A DNA stretch of 22,500 nucleotides from Armadillidium nasatum (lineage: Eukaryota > Arthropoda > Malacostraca > Isopoda > Armadillidiidae): the NCBI GenBank assembly GCA_009176605.1, contig SEYY01018608.1:1-22500 (forward strand), given 5' to 3'. Within the stretch, counting starts at the first letter, position 1; every line of letters starts with the position of its first letter. Shown one piece after another: positions 16,828-22,500 of the stretch. The position numbers and the translations under genes are program-made. Below the pieces are notes generated by a model. It searched no databases and was not told the DNA's origin. It saw only the letters and a program-made list of their open reading frames with translations.

Positions 16828-18542
16828 TGGAGGGGCCCAAGAATTAGAGAAGAGAGAAAGAAGATCACCAGTAGAGTGTTTTTTTTTAATACGAAAGTTA
16901 TTCTGTCAGTCAGAGATAAGGTAAGAAGAATTGAGATGTTTCCAAATCTTTCCCTTATGGGAAATAGAAAGATCGGAAATTAAAGAAATAGTACGGTAGT
17001 TGGAGAGTTCAGAGGAGTTTACTATTTTCGGCACAGGTTGAATGAGCTCACATTTCCAGAAATAATGGAAGCTTGAAGTAGAAAGACAAGGCGAAATAGT
17101 TTAACAAGGCAGATTTCAAACTCAGAAGCACAAGTTTTGAGAACCACAAGAGAGATACTATCAGGACCGAACACCTTCTTAGTGTTAAACTTAGAGAGAG
17201 CAGAAATGACATCTGAACATGAAATTAGAAATTTAGTCATATATGAGCTGGAGGGGGTTGGGCCAAAAGGAATAGCTCCGGAGTCGTCCAAGGTTGAATT
17301 AGAGGCAAAAGTCTGAACGAAGAATTCGGCTTTAGTCGAAGAAAAACGGCAGTTCTGTCTTCAGAAGAAACTAGAGAAGGAAAAGAGAAATAAGCAAAAC
17401 TAAAGTTAACATTTTTTCCAAGATACCAGAAAGAGCCTAAAGAAGAGGAACCAGAAAGATTTTTGCATTTTCTAGATAAAAAATGCTTCATGTTACGAAG
17501 AATAGAGTTTGCACGTTTTTGGGATGAAATTTTAGCTGCATGAGTTTCTGGAATTTGAAAACGGTGGAAATCCCTGAAGTCAGCATCTCTACTGTTCATA
17601 GCCTGAGAACAAGCAGAGTGAAACCAAGGTTTGTTAGGTTTAGTTGAAGGAAAGGATATGGAATAGACGCCTCTATGACAGAGAGAATCACCTCGGTTAT
17701 GAGATCTGTACATTCAGAGGGACACCTCCCACAAAATATCTGAAGATACAAAACAACGTATAGAGATAAAAACCTGATCGGATGACAAAAAAAAAAAAGA
17801 GGAAAAAAAAGAACTTAACAGTGTAGAGAGAAGGATAAGAAGTTAAGAAAAGATCAAGTTTGTTGAATTTATACAAAGGAAGTCAGGGATATTGGTAGGG
17901 AGTTGCACGAACTGCTCAAGGTTTCTTTCAATAGGAAAGTGGTTGGCGAGTTTACCAGCTGAATCGTGAGAGCTAGATAAAAGTCATTGTCGGTGGTTAA
18001 AGTTGAAATCACCTAAAATAATGATTTCAGAAAATGGTGTAGAGGAAATAATGAGTTTTATTTTAAAATTTAGATTGTTGAAAATTTTTTATAGTTAGTA
18101 AAGTTAGGAGATAAGTTGACAAAAGAAAAGAATTTAGCTGTAGAGTTGCAGGAAAGCTTAATCCATAAAGTAGAGAATTCAGAAAACTCCAAATAAGATA
18201 AACAACATCGTTGTGCACAAATACTCAACATCCGCTTTTAAATGAAAATTGAGGATAGAGACAGTAAGAGGAAGCAGAGTAGGGTTTCTGTTAGAGCACT
18301 CAATCACCTTGTGGCAGTAAAAGAAAATATAACTACAAAACTACTAATGAAGGCTCTCTACCAAGGAAAGTGATGGAATAAACAAAAAGCAAAACACAAT
18401 AATTTATTGTATAAAAAATAAATGGCGAAATATAACTGAATAATAATCGGACCGATAATATATAATATAATATAAATTAACAAAAATAAAAATAATATTA
18501 ATACATAGGATAACAAAACATATGCAATAATTTATTGTGTAA

Positions 18543-18543
18543 A

Positions 18544-18622
<79 letters not shown>
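18543..18622. repeat. (TAA)n microsatellite inside the inserted element
   Basis: Trinucleotide ATA/TAA repeat of about 26 units. Confidence 0.97.
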
Positions 18623-18805
18623 TAAAATATAACAAAAACAATGAAAATAATAAACAAAAAAAACAACAACGTTTTTATTTCACAATTACTTTACTGTAAT
18701 TCTACCCTCCCAATATCTCAATTTTAATTTTACCCCTTTAATATAACAAAAATAAATACACCAATTATGCAACAGAAACAATATAAAAGTAATATTAATA
18801 CAAGA

Positions 18806-18948
18806 GTATCCACTTTATATAAATCTTGTATCCGCTTTATATAAACAGTTGTAATAACTGATTTTTATTACAATGCTAAGTATCAAGTAAGTTAAGAGTA
18901 TCCACTTTATATAAACAGTTGTAATAACTGATTTGTATTACAAGGCTA
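18806..18948. repeat. 70-bp-period tandem repeat inside the inserted element
   Basis: A 51-bp unit starting GTATCCGCTTTATATAAACA (18828-18878) recurs at 18898-18948 with about three mismatches. A third, truncated unit starts at 18806. If the insertion is an LTR, the TTTATATAAA motifs could be promoter TATA boxes, but orientation is unknown. Confidence 0.85.
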
Positions 18949-19190
18949 TCCGTTTTTTTTTTTTTTTTTTCTCTTACAGGCCTTTCCAGTACAGAAAAAA
19001 AATATCTGCTGGAAAAAAAAATCACAAAAGCACTGCTTTAAGCAAAAAAACTGGATCAAAGCATAACTTCAGCCACACATAATATAAACATAAAAGAAAG
19101 CACTGCTTCAAGCAAAAAGCAAAAACAAAACTGGATAAGCTGCAGGCAAAAGCAAAAAATCAATTCCAGAAAAAAAATCCAGTAAAAAAA

Positions 19191-19220
19191 AAAAACTGAA
19201 CGGAGTCCCGTCCAGTTTTT
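19191..19220. other. 13-bp stem hairpin AAAAACTGAACGG/CCGTCCAGTTTTT
   Basis: Arms 19191-19203 and 19208-19220 pair at 12 of 13 positions around AGTC. A GC-containing stem followed by a T-run resembles a pol III or factor-independent stop, but no transcript is known. Confidence 0.6.
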
Positions 19221-19289
19221 CTTTCCTTTTCAACACACAGTGCAGCTGAGCTGGAAAGAAAGAAAAACCCTCTTTCTTAACATCTAATG

Positions 19290-19297
19290 ATAATAAC

Positions 19298-19355
<58 letters not shown>

Positions 19356-19380
19356 TAATAATAATAATAATAATAATATT
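19290..19380. repeat. (AAT)n microsatellite inside the inserted element
   Basis: Trinucleotide repeat with one TATA phase break near 19354. Confidence 0.96.
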
Positions 19381-20149
19381 AACCATAATCATAATTATAT
19401 AACAAATATAACAAGGATAATAATAATATAATTAAAATTAATACCTGTTTAGCCAGCAATTACTATGTCTCACTTAATACTTCTGCAATCTACTCGAACA
19501 AAACAAAATCTCAATTATTAACCTAAAAAAAGAAAAAAAATCATAATAAACCATTTACATACAAAACCACAATCACTCCCTTTCACACAGAGTGGGGAAT
19601 GCCAGACGACTAAAACAAAAAAAGACAGAATAGAAGGTTATTAAAACTAGAGAAACAAGAGGTGAAAAGATAGATTCCCTGAAACCGCCTTTACACTCAC
19701 CACTCATGCCTTTCATTCAACAATCATATAAAAATATATATATATATAATGATAAAAAAATATAAATAATATAAATATATATAAAAATTATAATAATAAT
19801 AAGAAATATGATACAATATGATACAAACACAAAAAAAAAGAGACCCTCTTCACCTACCGTACCCTCAAGTCTGCCTGCCTCACTGGAAAAGACTGATAGA
19901 CATACTCACCTAAAAAAAACTAAACACCACAACCTGAGTTTCAGTTAAGAACAAAAGATGAGGTCTTAAAGAAGAGAAATGGCGTTCGTCAAAGCGAACG
20001 TTGCATAAATCAGTGAAAAAATAAGACCTTTCACCAAGACAAGTCGGCAGCATCGTCTTAGTGACACCAACCCCATCTCCTGAGACCATCAACTCCCAAG
20101 TGGTGATGGTGGGGTGAGGGATGGAAGAATGACTATTTTTGGAAACCAC

Positions 20150-20584
<435 letters not shown>

Positions 20585-20688
20585 CTTTAAAGTATATAAA
20601 ATAGCGTAAAATTTACTCCAAAACATAGTTTTCAAAATTTTCATCTAAAGAAAGATTCTTAATTATATTTTTTCTTATTTTGCTTCAG

Positions 20689-20876
20689 TATTGGTTTGTG
20701 CCTTTTGTCACTTCTAAATGTAGTACTTTGCTCGGGAGACGAACCAAACGACTCAAAAGGATCTTTGCATTTCAATTTAGAACTCCCGTCGGAAGAGATC
20801 AAAAGAGCCGTTTCAGAGGCTATTGAAATTGTACGACAGCAAATTGAAGTGGTGGAACCGCATGTATTCAGAAATG
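20689..20876 (+). CDS. Candidate host exon encoding a hydrophobic (signal-peptide-like) stretch
   Basis: A pyrimidine-rich tract and TTTTGCTTCAG (acceptor AG at 20687-20688) precede an open frame, and AATG|GTGAGA gives a good donor at 20877. The exon begins after one base completing a split codon and reads IGLCLLSLLNVVLCSG, then DEPNDSKGSLHFNLELPSEE and an acidic, probably helical segment (IKRAVSEAIEIVRQQIEVVE, PHVFRN). The hydrophobic block followed by CSG looks like a signal peptide core, so a secreted protein is likely and a first exon with the ATG should lie upstream. The helical segment recalls N-terminal propeptides of arthropod haem peroxidases, but that is a weak impression and the family is not recognised. 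The exon ends with one base of a codon, matching the phase of the open frame at 22351. Codon composition is clearly less AT-rich than the surrounding introns. Confidence 0.5.
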
Positions 20877-20901
20877 GTGAGAATATTTAAGAACTTAAAC
20901 A

Positions 20902-21009
<108 letters not shown>

Positions 21010-21127
21010 CATAATTCTTGCATTTGAGTTTCAAATTTCTGAATAGTTATTTTCGAACATAGTTTAATTTTTAAAATTATCCTTAAGAATAAACTACAGC
21101 AGAAGTAGAAAGTATATTTATAGTAAT

Positions 21128-21170
21128 TTCCTGACGCGTTTCGTCTGTATTTGAGACATCTTCAGAGGAA
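21128..21170 (-). ncRNA. Hammerhead ribozyme (minimal, Penelope/retrozyme type)
   Basis: On the minus strand, stem I is UUCCU (21170-21166) pairing with AGGAA (21132-21128). The core CUGAAGA (21165-21159) matches CUGANGA. Stem II is GUCU (21157-21154) with AGAC (21146-21143) around a CAAAUAC loop. GAA (21142-21140) is followed by stem III ACG/CGU with essentially no loop, and cleavage would fall after C at 21133 in CGCGUC|A. The very short stem III and the CAAAUA loop are hallmarks of the hammerheads in Penelope-like elements, retrozymes and schistosome/newt satellites, which act best as dimers. One extra U (21158) sits between the core and stem II, so activity is uncertain. No Penelope ORF is visible nearby; this may be a remnant long terminal repeat. 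Confidence 0.8.
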
Positions 21171-21320
21171 GTTTTTTCAATTAAGAATAAGTGTGATTTA
21201 GTTCAAGTATGCATATATAAATAATTAATTCAAATAATGTTAAGTTTCATTGATAATTCAGAAATTTAGAAATCAAATACAAGACTTTTATTAAATCAAA
21301 AGATGATATTAATTTCCTAA

Positions 21321-21391
<71 letters not shown>
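21321..21391. repeat. (TTA)n microsatellite in the putative intron
   Basis: About 23 TTA units, then a degenerate ATTA-rich tail to about 21425. Confidence 0.96.
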
Positions 21392-21392
<1 letters not shown>

Positions 21393-21540
21393 ATTAATAT
21401 TATTATTATAATTATTACTATTATTCAGCTCTATCTGCTTGTTAGTCGATTCAGCTTCGCTGTCCAGTGTCTCGGATCAATAAAAGCATTGCTCTACTTC
21501 AGCACATTTATTTTAAAGGAAAGTCATGCTTTAAAAACAC

Positions 21541-21665
21541 CCCCTCCATTTCATCTTTCTACCTTCTCCTCGGTCTTCTTCCACCCGGTCTTCACTCCCA
21601 ACACCTCTTCGACACCCTCTGGTTATCCATTCTCCCAAATAGATCCAACCATCTTAGATGATTTT
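21541..21665 (-). pseudogene. C-terminal remnant of a non-LTR reverse transcriptase
   Basis: One minus-strand frame reads LRWLDLFGRMDNQRVSKRCW, then E, a stop, RPGGRRPRRR, a stop and KDEMEG. This is the R-W-x-G-H-V-x-R-M plus Arg/Pro-rich block found at the end of RTE-type and related reverse transcriptases (compare RWWGHVERM and RPRGRPRGRW in the RTE-like element here), with two stops. It is too diverged from 10885-12420 to be the same family. Only this tail is recognised; the region up to the (TA)n tract at 21819 is unreadable. Confidence 0.6.
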
Positions 21666-21816
21666 TTCCCCTAACTTCTTTATGAGCTTCTTCTTTCTCA
21701 CCCTATTTCTTCTACTCCTTCTTAAATTTTTTTTAAAAGGGTATTGATTTCAGAAACCAGTATATTATCTTTCTACTTGACTTCATTGGTGCCCTCCAGA
21801 ACTCCGTTCCGAACAT

Positions 21817-22136
<320 letters not shown>

Positions 22137-22350
22137 CAATACACACCAATCCCGCATGATGCAGGGTGGAGTCAATTGCAGAAATTTGAAATTCCTGCAA
22201 TCGTACGTGGGAATAAAACTTGGTTGAAAAGTGTTCCCAGTCCTTAGAACCATGCAAAGAACTAATCTTCATCTGACTCGACTGCGACGAAATCATCATT
22301 CATTATTGACCAGAGGTTACTTCTAACTTAATTCTTTTTTTTCCTTTTAG

Positions 22351-22500
22351 CATTTAATTTTCCAATAATTCCCAAAATTACTATGAATCGAAAGATGTGT
22401 TGCTTCACAAAAATTAAAATTAAAAAAGAGGACTTAACCCCTCTGCAATGCCAGTCAATACAGTTCCTCACTTGCGTTTCAAACGCCGGACCTACTGGAT
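22351..22500 (+). CDS. Candidate host exon, open to the window end
   Basis: TTCTTTTTTTTCCTTTTAG supplies a strong polypyrimidine tract and acceptor (AG 22349-22350). Of the three frames that follow, only the one using two bases to complete a split codon is open to the right edge (49 codons plus the split one); the others stop within 20 bases. The donor of 20689-20876 leaves exactly one base, so the two exons join in frame (a GCA Ala codon). The product is AFNFPIIPKITMNRKMCCFT then a Lys-rich stretch, DLTPLQCQSIQFLTCVSNAG and on; the cysteines fit a secreted protein. Family not recognised. The exon may continue beyond the window. Confidence 0.45.

Larger units (their letters stand above)
18306..19935. 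mobile_element. Inserted 1,622-bp element with TG...CA ends and ACCT duplication (probable solo LTR)
   Basis: The insertion at 18310-19931 starts TGTGGCAGT and ends ACACCACA, flanked by perfect 4-bp direct repeats ACCT at 18306-18309 and 19932-19935. Taking it out with one ACCT restores continuous Jockey reading across the join (TETQ followed by IECSNRNPYS). TG...CA ends and a 4-bp duplication fit the LTR of a Gypsy or BEL-type retrovirus-like element; no second LTR, primer-binding site or coding region is visible, so a solo LTR is the simplest reading. The 5'-TGTNR and 4-bp duplication also fit a non-autonomous Ginger-type DNA transposon, though the terminal inverted repeat is only 5-6 bp. 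The insert is very A-rich on the plus strand and carries two (TAA)n tracts. Confidence 0.72.

Noticed and set aside
19108-19392. Leucine- and isoleucine-rich frame, and Asn- or Leu-run frames at 20813-21034
   Set aside because: Direct translation of (TAA)n/(TTA)n microsatellites.

Overview
This is eukaryotic, AT-rich, intron/intergenic-type DNA with no bacterial gene organisation. Sixteen long (TA)n tracts (70-490 bp each, plus three (TAA/TTA)n tracts) make up more than a tenth of the window. Between and inside them lie non-LTR retrotransposons, inverted-repeat (MITE-like) elements, a probable solo LTR, a hammerhead ribozyme and what looks like two exons of a host gene. The very high microsatellite load and the character of the Jockey-like and RTE-like coding remnants suggest an arthropod, plausibly a decapod crustacean; this is inference from family resemblance, not proof.

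Layout. 1-508 is the 5' end of a Jockey-like element on the minus strand (J0), with its 5' UTR abutting a (TA)n tract. 586-866 is a small element of CATCCG/CATTCG hexamers with short terminal inverted repeats, set between two (TA)n tracts. 969-4896 is mostly unassigned AT-rich DNA with short direct and inverted repeats, including a ~1.35-kb region bounded by inverted arms rich in TGACGTCA octamers. 6267-6808 and 7505-8066 are two oppositely oriented copies of one ~550-bp MITE with ~100-bp terminal inverted repeats; all four ends touch (TA)n. 8549-10776 is unassigned.

From 10777 to 20582 the window can be read almost entirely as (TA)n plus insertions: (TA)n, a near-complete RTE-like element on the minus strand (10858-13976, endonuclease frame and reverse transcriptase frame separated by one frameshift in a GA run), (TA)n, a 5'-truncated Jockey-like copy on the plus strand (J+, 14468-15587), (TA)n, and an apparently full-length but decayed Jockey-like copy on the minus strand (J-, 20478 down to 15659), then (TA)n. 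J- carries an internal (TA)n tract in the reverse transcriptase core and a 1,622-bp insertion (18310-19931) with TG...CA ends and a perfect 4-bp ACCT duplication; its removal with one ACCT rejoins the Jockey frame.

The last 1.8 kb holds two phase-compatible candidate host exons (20689-20876 and 22351 to the window end). The intron between them contains two (TTA)n tracts, a minus-strand hammerhead ribozyme of the Penelope/retrozyme type, a decayed reverse transcriptase C-terminus and a 317-bp (TA)n tract.

The main message is a genomic habitat: (TA)n arrays appear to be the landing site, the 3'-tail product, or both, for several unrelated transposon lineages. All retroelement genes here look inactive except possibly the RTE-like element, which needs only one frame change to be intact.
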